From Woeseia oceani (GTDB lineage: Bacteria; Pseudomonadota; Gammaproteobacteria; Steroidobacterales; Woeseiaceae), in assembly GCF_001677435.1 (NCBI RefSeq), contig NZ_CP016268.1, forward strand, positions 3,585,001 to 3,649,000: a DNA stretch of 64,000 nt. The letters run 5' to 3'. The notes beneath the pieces are model-generated. The model worked only from the letters and a program-made list of their open reading frames with translations, was not told the origin of the DNA and did not search any database. The translations under genes were made by a program, and so were the position numbers. This document shows positions 49,994 to 58,221 of this stretch, one piece after another. Each line of letters starts with the position of its first letter. Positions within the stretch are counted from its first letter, which is position 1.

Positions 49994-50031
49994 GACCAGG
50001 CGCAAATAACATCTATCGGCGACGCCTGGTC
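49994..50031 (+). terminator. hairpin after rnk
   Basis: GACCAGGCG and CGCCTGGTC are perfect 9-bp arms with a 20-base loop, 28 bp after the rnk stop. There is no strong T-tract. It could mark the end of the rnk transcript or lie in the leader of the LysR gene. Confidence 0.4.
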
Positions 50032-50108
50032 ATCTTGAACTCCAATAACGTACCGTACGCGCCCGACCTGACCTATCTGTTTTGGCGATCAGCGGCAGGA
50101 GGACCGGA

Positions 50109-50966
50109 ATGGACACAGAGCTCGCGCGCACTTTCTTGACAGTCGTATCCGCTGGCAATTTCGTCAAGGCCGCGGAACGACTGTTTGTCACCCAGTCCAC
50201 TGTCAGTGCCCGGATCCAGTCGCTGGAACAACAATTGGGTTGTCGGCTTTTTGTTCGTAACAAGGCCGGCGCTTTTCTCACCGCCGAAGGCCAGTTGTTT
50301 CAGAAGTACGCCGTTTCACTGCTGAGAACGGTTGAACGCGCGCACCAGGCGGTTGGCGTGCCGCACGGGTTTCGTGCGTCGTTAACCATCGGGGCTCGCT
50401 TTGCACTCTGGGAAGACCTGCTGTTGCCATGGCTCGGCGCGATGCGGCACACAGCACCTGACATTGCGTTGCGTACCGAGATCGGCTTCGAAGACGACCT
50501 GATGCTGGGGCTCGTCGAAGGTGGCATCGACATTGCTGTGCTCTATACGCCGCAAAGCCGGCCCGGCCTGACGGTCGAGCCTTTGTTGGTGGAGGAGCTC
50601 ATCCTCGTATCTACGGACAAACTTGAAAACGTCTCGGCTGCGCTCGATACCTACGTGCACGTCGACTGGGGCCCCGAATTCATGGCCCGACACGCGGCGC
50701 AATTTCCGGATATCAGTGGTTTCGGCTTGACTGCCAATGTTGGCTGGATAGGCATTGAATACCTGTTGATGCACGGCGGTTGCGGGTACTTCCCATTGCG
50801 GACAGTCAGCAAATACCTGGCCGACCAGCGCCTGCACCGGGTCGATTCCGCGCCCGCGTTTCAATTGCCCGCCTACCTCGTGTATCCAAGCAACCCGGAA
50901 AGCGGATTACTGGATACCGCACTCACACAGATCCGCGATCTGGCAGGCTCTCTGGCGAAACGCTAG
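50109..50966 (+). CDS. LysR family transcription regulator
   Basis: A 285-residue LysR regulator. N-terminal helix-turn-helix: FLTVVSAGNFVKAAERLFVT and QSTVSARIQSLEQQLGCRLF; the rest is a substrate-binding-like effector domain (PDIALRTEIGFEDDLMLGLV). The start follows AGGAGG at good spacing. No adjacent divergent enzyme gene reveals the target. The relation to rnk upstream is probably only spatial. Confidence 0.88.
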   Translation: MDTELARTFLTVVSAGNFVKAAERLFVTQSTVSARIQSLEQQLGCRLFVRNKAGAFLTAEGQLFQKYAVSLLRTVERAHQAVGVPHGFRASLTIGARFALWEDLLLPWLGAMRHTAPDIALRTEIGFEDDLMLGLVEGGIDIAVLYTPQSRPGLTVEPLLVEELILVSTDKLENVSAALDTYVHVDWGPEFMARHAAQFPDISGFGLTANVGWIGIEYLLMHGGCGYFPLRTVSKYLADQRLHRVDSAPAFQLPAYLVYPSNPESGLLDTALTQIRDLAGSLAKR

Positions 50967-51725
50967 CCGCCGCCAACTGTAGGTCCGGTTGCGCCTTTAA
51001 TATCGATTATATTGATATCAAGAGCCATTTTTTATCGCTTGTCGTATTTGATTCAGGCTCCTAACCTGTAGGCATACGGCAATTGCGCCCCCAATCCGGC
51101 ATCGATACTGCCCACATGCCTACAGCACAGCCACAACCTGACTGCCCGTACACGGCGAGACAACCTGAAGTCCCGTGCGGGCGCTTGCGTCTCGCGCGGA
51201 CGAGCCATACGCGCGAGACGCCGACGCAAAGGCCGCAGTCAGTATTGGCAGAAGCCGGTGACGTGTATCAGAGCCCGCAACAGAACAAGCGGGACCCGCA
51301 GTCTGAGGCGCGACTGCCTCGAAATTTCATTCAGCGTGACCGCAGCGAACATCCGGACCGGCCAGACAAGTACCTGACGTCGCCAACCATTGTTGTGGCG
51401 CATGGCGCCCTGCGAGCGGCCTCGTGTTAACGGTCATGCTATCCGTCCTTCTGCTCTGCAGCCTGATGTGGATTGCCAGATGCAATACCCGCGGCATCGC
51501 CCCTGCAATACACGGCGGCTTCAGGGCAGAACCTTACTCGTATTTCGCTGCTCACCAAGGGCGACAGAATTCCGTGTTCCATCCCACCCGACCTGACTCC
51601 GGCACGCGCACCTGCACACTGCATCCCGACCTGGCGAATCACTCCCGCTACACCCCAGGTAGATCCGGTTCGCAAGGTCCGCAAGTGTGCGTGTCCGAGT
51701 CTTTTTTCGGCCGCGTGCAGCAACG
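50967..51725. other. long intergenic region with an inverted repeat
   Basis: About 760 bp with no convincing gene. Overlapping open frames on both strands are Arg/Pro/Ser-rich and lack ribosome-binding sites. A frame starting at 51424 opens with a hydrophobic stretch (LTVMLSVLLLCSLMW) but then turns into unlikely sequence. An AT-rich patch near 51000-51025 holds TTGATATCAA, and a perfect 11-bp inverted repeat lies at 51187-51221. Confidence 0.5.
51187..51221. repeat. perfect inverted repeat in intergenic DNA
   Basis: GCGTCTCGCGC and GCGCGAGACGC are perfect 11-bp arms around a 13-base loop. Flanking bases TTGCGTC and GACGCAA add a second, offset pairing. It is far from any gene end, so it is not an obvious terminator. 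A transcript of unknown function or an operator are both possible. Confidence 0.6.
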
Positions 51726-51968
51726 ATGCTAGAACGCATGGATAGCAGCACAGCAGTACGTGGTTCCGGCCCTGCGCCTGATACCGGCGAGCCGTTTCGT
51801 GCCTGGATATGCCCGGTCGATTGCTTCGTCTACGAAGAACGCGATGGCGTACCCGAGCTCGGCATCGAACCCGGTACCCGCTGGCAGGACTTGCCCTGCG
51901 ACTGGAGCTGCCCGATGTGCGGTGAACATCGCGCTGGTTTTGAACCGGTCGCGGCACTGGAACGTTAG
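51726..51968 (+). CDS. rubredoxin-like protein with altered cysteine spacing
   Basis: An 80-residue small iron protein. The core FVYEERDGVPELGIEPGTRW and the second site WSCPMCG are typical of rubredoxins, electron carriers with one iron on four cysteines. The first site reads ICPVDCFVY, Cys29 and Cys33 with three residues between, where rubredoxins have CxxCG; the second is Cys62/Cys65. A fifth Cys58 lies in LPCDW. Start is either this ATG or one 12 bp later; neither has a clear ribosome-binding site. Single gene. Confidence 0.75.
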   Translation: MLERMDSSTAVRGSGPAPDTGEPFRAWICPVDCFVYEERDGVPELGIEPGTRWQDLPCDWSCPMCGEHRAGFEPVAALER

Positions 51969-52116
51969 CGGCTGCCAAACGGCGGATGCCGGCTGGCGAT
52001 GCCAACAGCACAACCCTCGTTACAACCGGCGGCGTGCAGTCGCGGAACAAGCAACGACGATACAAACACATTGCTCCTTACGTTGCTTGTCCCGGCCGGT
52101 TGTCGCCTGAAACAAA

Positions 52117-52842
52117 CTAACGAATCGCGTAAGTAACCTGTACCTGCACCGACACACTCAGTTGTCCGGGAGAAATTCCCGGGACAGCCGACGCTTCTGC
52201 CATCGCGAATCGCGCACCACCCATCATCGGCATAGGGTAGCCGCCGCCCAGTGACATGGAGATGGACTGCACCTCGCCCAGTTTGACCCCGGCCAGGTCA
52301 GCCAGTGCTTCTGCACGGTTGCGCGCATCCGCCATCGCCGCGGCACGGGCACCTTGCTCGAGAGCTGCCGTATCCTTTACACCGAAACTGATACCGTGCA
52401 CCGAGTTCGCTCCGGCATCGGTCAGCGCCGCAAGTACTGCGCCCACCTTGTCGACATCCGAAATCGTGACGTTAACGATGTTGTTAACGTTATAACCAGT
52501 CACGGCGACCTCGCCATTACCGCGCGGATCATGCCGTTGCTCGGGCCAGATACTGTAGTTCGTCGTCTGAATGTCTTTCTTGTCGATGCCACTCTTGTCC
52601 AGCGCCTGCATAATGCGTTCGACAATCTCCTGATTCTCACGGGACGCTTCCGCAACCGTTGCGGCCTGAGTCTGCACGCCGGCATTGACCTGGGCCTGGT
52701 CCGGTTGCCCGGTAGCCTCGCCCTGGCCGACAACCGAAATACTGCGACCGACGGAGGCGTTGTCCGCCATTGCCGTGCCGGACAGACTGGCAATGGCCAG
52801 TGCAAACACGACTAACCCTGTTGTTGCATTGATTGACTTCAC
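52117..52842 (-). CDS. SIMPL-domain (DUF541) periplasmic protein
   Basis: A 241-residue exported protein (signal GLVVFALAIASLSGTAMA) with the SIMPL/DUF541 domain: SISVVGQGEATGQPDQAQVN, IDKKDIQTTNYSIWPEQRHD and AAAMADARNRAEALADLAGV. E. coli YggE is a relative linked to oxidative stress; the biochemical role is unknown. The GTG start has GAGGAG upstream. It is divergent from a thioesterase gene. A second, more distant SIMPL protein lies at 56046. Confidence 0.88.
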   Translation of the reverse strand: MKSINATTGLVVFALAIASLSGTAMADNASVGRSISVVGQGEATGQPDQAQVNAGVQTQAATVAEASRENQEIVERIMQALDKSGIDKKDIQTTNYSIWPEQRHDPRGNGEVAVTGYNVNNIVNVTISDVDKVGAVLAALTDAGANSVHGISFGVKDTAALEQGARAAAMADARNRAEALADLAGVKLGEVQSISMSLGGGYPMPMMGGARFAMAEASAVPGISPGQLSVSVQVQVTYAIR

Positions 52843-53047
52843 GTCCTAGCTCCTCAAGCCATTGAAAAAGAATACTAATTACAGGCTGGCTGGCTTTGAC
52901 CGTGCGTCGCTGAAGAAATTCCACACACCCGGAAAGCGCCTGCCATCCCGCTCGCCAGAGGTATTAACGCTCCATCACGGCCAACAGGGTTAGGCGCTGC
53001 CGGAACGAGTAAACTATGCGTTCTGTCGGCAACACCACGAGATCAAA

Positions 53048-53476
53048 GTGACTATCTGGAAAAAAACACCCGACCTGGAAAACATCAGGCAATTTAACTC
53101 AGGAACCGCGGTTGAAACACTGGGCATAGAGTTCACCGAGATCGGGCCTGACTTTCTCAAAGCCAGGATGCCGGTCGATGCACGCACCTGCCAACCTTAC
53201 GGTCTGTTGCACGGCGGGGCATCCTGCGTACTCGCCGAATCCATGGGCTCCGTAGGCTCTTTTCTGACACTCGAAGAACCCTTGCAGGCGGTCGGTACGG
53301 ATATCAACGCAAGCCACGTTCGCAGCGCCACCCGCGGCTGGGTAACGGGCATCGCGCGCCCACTCAAAATCGGGCGCCGCATGCAATTTTGGGGCATTGA
53401 GATTGTCGACGAAGCTTCAAAGCTCGTCTGCTCAGCGCGACTGACGGTCGCCATCGTCAACCCCGACGGCGGCTAG
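53048..53476 (+). CDS. hotdog-fold thioesterase, PaaI/MenI-like
   Basis: A 142-residue hotdog-fold acyl-CoA thioesterase. The signature PYGLLHGGASCVLAESMGSV holds the HGG and the catalytic Glu of the MenI/EntH/PaaI group. Downstream INASHVRSATRGWVTGIARP matches the substrate-pocket strand of the same group. MenI hydrolyses DHNA-CoA in menaquinone synthesis and EntH proofreads enterobactin; no such genes lie near, so the substrate is open. The start is a GTG. Confidence 0.88.
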   Translation: MTIWKKTPDLENIRQFNSGTAVETLGIEFTEIGPDFLKARMPVDARTCQPYGLLHGGASCVLAESMGSVGSFLTLEEPLQAVGTDINASHVRSATRGWVTGIARPLKIGRRMQFWGIEIVDEASKLVCSARLTVAIVNPDGG

Positions 53477-53578
53477 CAGCACAACTGCCGACCGCGGCAC
53501 CCGGCTGGGCAGCTGTTCCAGCCAGCCAGAGCCGGCACCCGATCCCAGCCCAACCGAACTACCAGTGACGCACACCGC

Positions 53579-55087
53579 CTACGATCGCGACGCCGGCGCG
53601 TCGTCGATGAATTCCTGCCAGTCGCTGTCGAGTGGTTTCGGCGTCAACAGACTGACGATCACCAGCATCGATACGGAAACGATCAGTGCCGGGATGGCGA
53701 TGTAGTCGGTATCCATTGGGAAACTGATACCCAGCAACTTAGCGCTGCCATCCTTGAAGACTGAGTTGAGCGTGGCAATCACGATCACAGTGAGCATGCC
53801 AGAGGCGATCGACAAAACCCCGGCGATACGGGTGACGCGCTTCCAGAAAAATGCCGCCAGCAGTGGCGGCGCAAGCGATGCACCAATCATCGTGTAAGAA
53901 ATCAGTGCCATCTCAAGTATGGTTTCAAACTGGCTCATCATCAGGTAGGCCAGTATGCCGATTACGACGATGCAACTGCGTTGCAGCCACACGACCTGGG
54001 TGGACGTTGCGTTCTTGTAAAAGAAGGCCTGCAGAATGTCCCGCGTGACATTGGTTGAAGTGACCATGAGGAAGGTGTTGCCCGTTGAAATAACGATCGC
54101 CGCGCCGGCCGCCAGCAACAACGAGCCGATGACCACTGGCAGCTGCTCGAACCCGATACGCAAAATGATTTCCTCGGCCATCGCCCGGTTAACGGAACCG
54201 TCCGCCATGAAGAACCGCGGATCGTCCGCGTATATGGCGAAGCCGACCAGGGCAATAAGCATCATCAGCGTTTCCACAATCACAACGCCAAAGAACATGC
54301 CCAGAACCGCGCGCTTGGCATTCTGCGCATTGTCAGCGGACGAGAACTTCTGGTACATGCTCGATTCGCTCATCAACAGCAGGAAGGTCGGCAGCGCGAT
54401 ACCCACCACCCAGATGAAATCGTGTCCGCCCATGGCAGAAAGGTGCGTCGGCTCCGTCTGTTGTATCGTCGCTATGACGGCGTCCACACCGCCATGCCCG
54501 GAGATGGCGAAGGGCAATGTCAGGACCATGGCGAGCAGCATGATGCTGCCATTGAATACATCAATGGAAACGATAGAGACCATGCCGGCCAGCACAGTGA
54601 AGCCGATGATCAGGACAGCGGCGACGATCATGCCGGTTTCCGGCGTCACCGAACCGTCCGACAGGATGGCGATAAAACGACCGCCACCTTTGAACTGGTA
54701 GCCGGCAATCACCATGTAGGCAATAATGATGGTGATAGTACCCAGCACTTTTGCGAGTTGACTGTAGCGCTTCTCCAGCAAGTCCGTCAGCGTGTACTTC
54801 GCGATACGCCGAACCCGGGCGGCAATAAAGTAGACGACGAGAATTCCGACCCACGCCCCGAACGAAAACCAGAGTTCAGACACGCCGGTGCGGAACGTCA
54901 GTCCGGCCGTACCAAACAAGCTGCCCGATCCGATCCAGGTACAAACCAGCGTCGCGATCAACATGTACACCGGCACGCCGCGCCCGGCCACCATGAAATC
55001 CTCATCCGTTTTGATGGTTCGGCTCTTGTAAACACTGATGCCGAGCAAGAGAAGTACGTAGGTGGTCACAACGGCGATATAAATCAT
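53579..55087 (-). CDS. sodium:solute symporter (SSS family)
   Basis: A 502-residue inner-membrane symporter with about thirteen helices. The opening YVLLLLGISVYKSRTIKTDE and DFMVAGRGVPVYMLIATLVC are typical of the SSS family, which couples sodium entry to uptake of sugars, organic acids, amino acids or nucleosides. GTAGLTFRTGVSELWFSFGA continues the conserved core. It appears to be monocistronic. The substrate cannot be inferred. Confidence 0.9.
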   Translation of the reverse strand: MIYIAVVTTYVLLLLGISVYKSRTIKTDEDFMVAGRGVPVYMLIATLVCTWIGSGSLFGTAGLTFRTGVSELWFSFGAWVGILVVYFIAARVRRIAKYTLTDLLEKRYSQLAKVLGTITIIIAYMVIAGYQFKGGGRFIAILSDGSVTPETGMIVAAVLIIGFTVLAGMVSIVSIDVFNGSIMLLAMVLTLPFAISGHGGVDAVIATIQQTEPTHLSAMGGHDFIWVVGIALPTFLLLMSESSMYQKFSSADNAQNAKRAVLGMFFGVVIVETLMMLIALVGFAIYADDPRFFMADGSVNRAMAEEIILRIGFEQLPVVIGSLLLAAGAAIVISTGNTFLMVTSTNVTRDILQAFFYKNATSTQVVWLQRSCIVVIGILAYLMMSQFETILEMALISYTMIGASLAPPLLAAFFWKRVTRIAGVLSIASGMLTVIVIATLNSVFKDGSAKLLGISFPMDTDYIAIPALIVSVSMLVIVSLLTPKPLDSDWQEFIDDAPASRS

Positions 55088-55212
55088 CAGGCGACTCTCT
55101 ATTAGTTTGGTTTTAGGCGAGGGACCCGCGCGCCTACGCTATCACAAACGGCCGGATCGCCGCATGTTGCAGAACCGGCCGCTTAAGCCGTAGCAGCGGC
55201 GCGACTCGCGAT

Positions 55213-55767
55213 TCAAAAGCCAGCGCTGCCGTCCGCAAGGTACTGCGCTTCTTCAATCGTATCGGCACGCCCGAGAACGCGGTTGCGGTGCGGAAACCGC
55301 CCAAATCGTTCGATTAGCTGCAGATGATTGAGAGCGTACTTGTCAGAACCATAGCCGGCGGCATTCAGCTCACGGGTCTTGCGCAGACCGAGTTGTTGCA
55401 TTACCAGATCCTCGGCATGTCGCAGAGGCAAATAGAAAAACGAACGCTGTTCAAGCGTCAGCTCCTCATCGATACCTTTATCTATCCCGTCCAGCGTCAG
55501 TTGCAGCGCCTGGTCATCGGCAGCAAATGCATCCGCTCTGCCACGAAAGATATTCCTGGAAAACTGATCCAGAACAATGATCAGCGCAAGGTAGCCGCTG
55601 GCGGTTTCGCACCAGTCAGTCAGTTCCCCGTTTCGCGCCGCTGCCAACAATGCGCCAAAGCGCTCTTCGAGCTCACGGTCGAAGTCCGGATCCGATTTGA
55701 ACCAGCGTACTTTCTCTATGTCGTCGAACCAGAACTTCAGAACGTCGGCAGCCGTTGTTTCATTCAT
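55213..55767 (-). CDS. DUF924 family protein
   Basis: A 184-residue soluble all-helical protein. VLKFWFDDIEKVRWFKSDPD at the start, LALIIVLDQFSRNIFRGRAD in the middle and FFYLPLRHAEDLVMQQLGLR are the DUF924 signatures. The family is common in bacteria and has no established function. It stands alone between the symporter and the second SIMPL gene. Confidence 0.88.
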   Translation of the reverse strand: MNETTAADVLKFWFDDIEKVRWFKSDPDFDRELEERFGALLAAARNGELTDWCETASGYLALIIVLDQFSRNIFRGRADAFAADDQALQLTLDGIDKGIDEELTLEQRSFFYLPLRHAEDLVMQQLGLRKTRELNAAGYGSDKYALNHLQLIERFGRFPHRNRVLGRADTIEEAQYLADGSAGF

Positions 55768-56045
55768 AGGGGTACGCCACCTGTTCCGTTCACGACTCTG
55801 AGCCCGGCATTATCCAGAAATACGAGGTCACCAACCAGTGCATCGCGGCGGTTTGTCCGCAGCGTCTTGCACGGTAACGCGCGGCAATCCGTCAGCGGTA
55901 GACAACGCAATTCGGGGACGCATATTAATCAATTTAAACAAATACTTACCATCATTCTGGACGAACTGTCAGACAACAATTCAAGGCGCTGTAGCCGCGG
56001 GCTTTCGGCTATAATCGCGCGAAACCGACTACCTGAGGAACAAGA

Positions 56046-56753
56046 GTGAGTGGACGCGCTGGAATATTGAACGGGCTACTGGTCGCCATCGGCCTTGCCA
56101 TTGGCGGCTATTTCATTGGTGACGGTTTTGTCAGCGCACGCGCACTGGAGCGCAGTGTCGAAGTCAAAGGACTGGCCGAACGCGATGTCATGGCGGATAC
56201 CGCCATCTGGCCCATGCAGATCATGGTTGCCGGCAACGAACTCGAGCCGTTGTTCATCGCAATTGAGAAACAGGGCGCGCAGGTTCAAACGTTTCTGCGC
56301 GAGAACGGGTTCATAGAGGATGAGATCAGCGTCAGCGCACCCAGTGTTGTGGACCGCTTGGCACGGGATTATTCGGACCCGAATACCCGCTTTCGTTATT
56401 CAGTAACGCAGGTCATCACCGTCTTCACGTCAAAAATCGAAACGGTACGTAATGCTGGACAGGAACTGGCGGCACTGGGTAAAGCCGGCATCGTTCTCAA
56501 TCAGAATGACTACAACTTTCAGACCCAGTACCTGTTTAACGGCCTGAACGACCTGAAACCAGCGATGATTGAAGAGGCGACGCGCAATGCGCGTGAAGTG
56601 GCGGCAAAATTTGCCGAAGACAGCGCCAGTCGCCTGGGCCGTATCCGCAATGCCAATCAGGGTCAGTTCCAGATCAGCGACCGCGACAGCAACAACCCGC
56701 ATATTAAAAAGGTGCGCGTCGTATCAACGATCAGTTATTACCTCGTCGATTAA
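56046..56753 (+). CDS. SIMPL-domain (DUF541) protein, membrane-anchored
   Basis: A 235-residue protein with an N-terminal hydrophobic anchor (GILNGLLVAIGLAIGGYFIG) and a SIMPL domain (RSVEVKGLAERDVMADTAIW; later ATRNAREVAAKFAEDSASRL). The middle NQNDYNFQTQYLFNGLNDLK fits the group of DUF541 proteins typically about 235 residues long. The GTG start has GAGGAA upstream. It is more distant from the DUF541 protein at 52117 than a recent duplicate would be. Confidence 0.87.
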   Translation: MSGRAGILNGLLVAIGLAIGGYFIGDGFVSARALERSVEVKGLAERDVMADTAIWPMQIMVAGNELEPLFIAIEKQGAQVQTFLRENGFIEDEISVSAPSVVDRLARDYSDPNTRFRYSVTQVITVFTSKIETVRNAGQELAALGKAGIVLNQNDYNFQTQYLFNGLNDLKPAMIEEATRNAREVAAKFAEDSASRLGRIRNANQGQFQISDRDSNNPHIKKVRVVSTISYYLVD

Positions 56754-56833
56754 CAGGCAGTGCCGGGATCGCGTTCTGCGCCAGAGACGCAGAACAAGCG
56801 CCACTTTCAGCGTTTGCCGGTAAAACGCGGCAA

Positions 56834-56861
56834 GGCCGGGATAAGAGGCTCTATCCCGGCC
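56834..56861. terminator. hairpin between convergent genes
   Basis: GGCCGGGATA and TATCCCGGCC form a perfect 10-bp stem with an eight-base loop, between the convergent SIMPL and sugar-dehydrogenase genes. A weak T-run (CGTTTTAC) follows on the minus strand only. Probably a shared transcript end. Confidence 0.6.
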
Positions 56862-56889
56862 CTGGCCTTCAGACCATCAAGCGCTGAAA

Positions 56890-58026
56890 CTACTTCGGGG
56901 TCAGGCGCAACAGCCGGCCTGTGCTATCAGCACGCTCATCTTCCAGTACCCACAAGGCGCCGTCCGGTCCCTGCGTGATATTTCGTATGCGTGCACCCAT
57001 GTTGTACCGCTCGACTTCACGCGCATTCGTGCCGTCCACTTCGATACGGATGATGGCTTGCGACGACAGGCCGGCAACCAGCAGGTTGCCGCGCCACGCA
57101 GCAAATAAACTGCCGTCGTAAAGGGTAAGGTCACCGGGCGAAATCACCGGTGTCCACCAGATCGCCGGTTTCGCGAATTCCGGGCGGGTGTCGTGGTCGG
57201 GAATTTCCCGGCCATTGTAGTGGTCGCCATTGGACACGATCGGGTACCCGTAATTGGTGGCGCGTTGCACGGCATTGAGCTCATCGCCGCCCGCCGGCCC
57301 CATCTCGATATTCCAGAGTTGGCCGTTAAGGTCGAATGCGATACCCAGCGGATTGCGGTGCCCCAGCGACCAGATTTCGCTGTGCACGCTGGTGCCGGCA
57401 AGCAGTGGGTTCTCGTTTACGTAATCCACATAGGGGTTGTCGTCCGGCACGGTGCCATCGTCGTGCAGCCTGAGTATCTTGCCGATGTTCGACTGCATGT
57501 CCTGCGCAGGCAGGAATTTTTGCCGATCACCTGACGATACCCAGAGATAACCGTCATCGTCGAACAACAAACGATGCCCATAGTGTCCGTAATCAAAAAC
57601 CTTGGGGTGCTGACGCCAGATAACCTCGACGTCAGAGAGTGCCGCACCGCGATCACTCAGATTGAGTACGCCGCGGGCAACCGCTGCACCACGTGTGTTG
57701 CCAATGCCGGCTTCCGCGTAGCTGAGATAAACCAGGCTGTTGTTCGCGAAGTCCGGGTGCAGCACAACGTCACCCAAGCCGCCCTGGCCATAGTAGTCAA
57801 CGTCCGGCACGCCCGAGATCGGCCGGGATTTACTGCCGTCCTGACTGGCAACGATCAAATTGCCGGTCTTCTCGGTAACCAGGAATTGGCCATCCGGTAA
57901 GAACGCCAGAGCCCACGGCTCATTGAAATCTGCGACCACCTCAACATTGAAAGGCCGGTCCGATTGCGCGTGCGCACTCGACACGGAAAGCAATGCAAGC
58001 GCCGCGATAGTTAAGAATCTGTTCAT
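56890..58026 (-). CDS. PQQ-dependent sugar dehydrogenase (YliI/Asd-like)
   Basis: A 378-residue periplasmic beta-propeller of the glucose/sorbosone dehydrogenase family. Signal FLTIAALALLSVSSAHAQ, then EPWALAFLPDGQFLVTEKTG, WRQHPKVFDYGHYGHRLLFD and HRNPLGIAFDLNGQLWNIEM, which match the E. coli YliI aldose dehydrogenase, including the conserved GHRNPLG strand that lines the active site. It oxidises sugars with PQQ as cofactor and feeds electrons to the respiratory chain. ATG preceded by GAGG. No PQQ-synthesis genes are in the window. Confidence 0.9.
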   Translation of the reverse strand: MNRFLTIAALALLSVSSAHAQSDRPFNVEVVADFNEPWALAFLPDGQFLVTEKTGNLIVASQDGSKSRPISGVPDVDYYGQGGLGDVVLHPDFANNSLVYLSYAEAGIGNTRGAAVARGVLNLSDRGAALSDVEVIWRQHPKVFDYGHYGHRLLFDDDGYLWVSSGDRQKFLPAQDMQSNIGKILRLHDDGTVPDDNPYVDYVNENPLLAGTSVHSEIWSLGHRNPLGIAFDLNGQLWNIEMGPAGGDELNAVQRATNYGYPIVSNGDHYNGREIPDHDTRPEFAKPAIWWTPVISPGDLTLYDGSLFAAWRGNLLVAGLSSQAIIRIEVDGTNAREVERYNMGARIRNITQGPDGALWVLEDERADSTGRLLRLTPK

Positions 58027-58221
58027 GGGCAAACCTCGGGTGCAATTCGTTGTTTTGTTAGAGACAACACAGAGTATAGAGAAGTTCTGCGGGCCTCAAT
58101 TTGCCATTCGCGGCCGTGTTACAAACCGAAACAATCTGGTACGGCTGCGTCACCCTTTCAGCCGTGGCTACCTCGAGAATAGCTGTCCCTTGTTTGGTTC
58201 GACGATTTCGAGGACAGCAAC

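Noticed and set aside
51424-51732. Frame opening with a hydrophobic stretch before the rubredoxin
   Set aside because: The hydrophobic start is followed by low-quality sequence; overlaps the rubredoxin start region; no supporting signal.
51439-52071. 210-codon frame antisense to the rubredoxin gene
   Set aside because: Arg/Cys/Ser-rich shadow of the rubredoxin coding strand.
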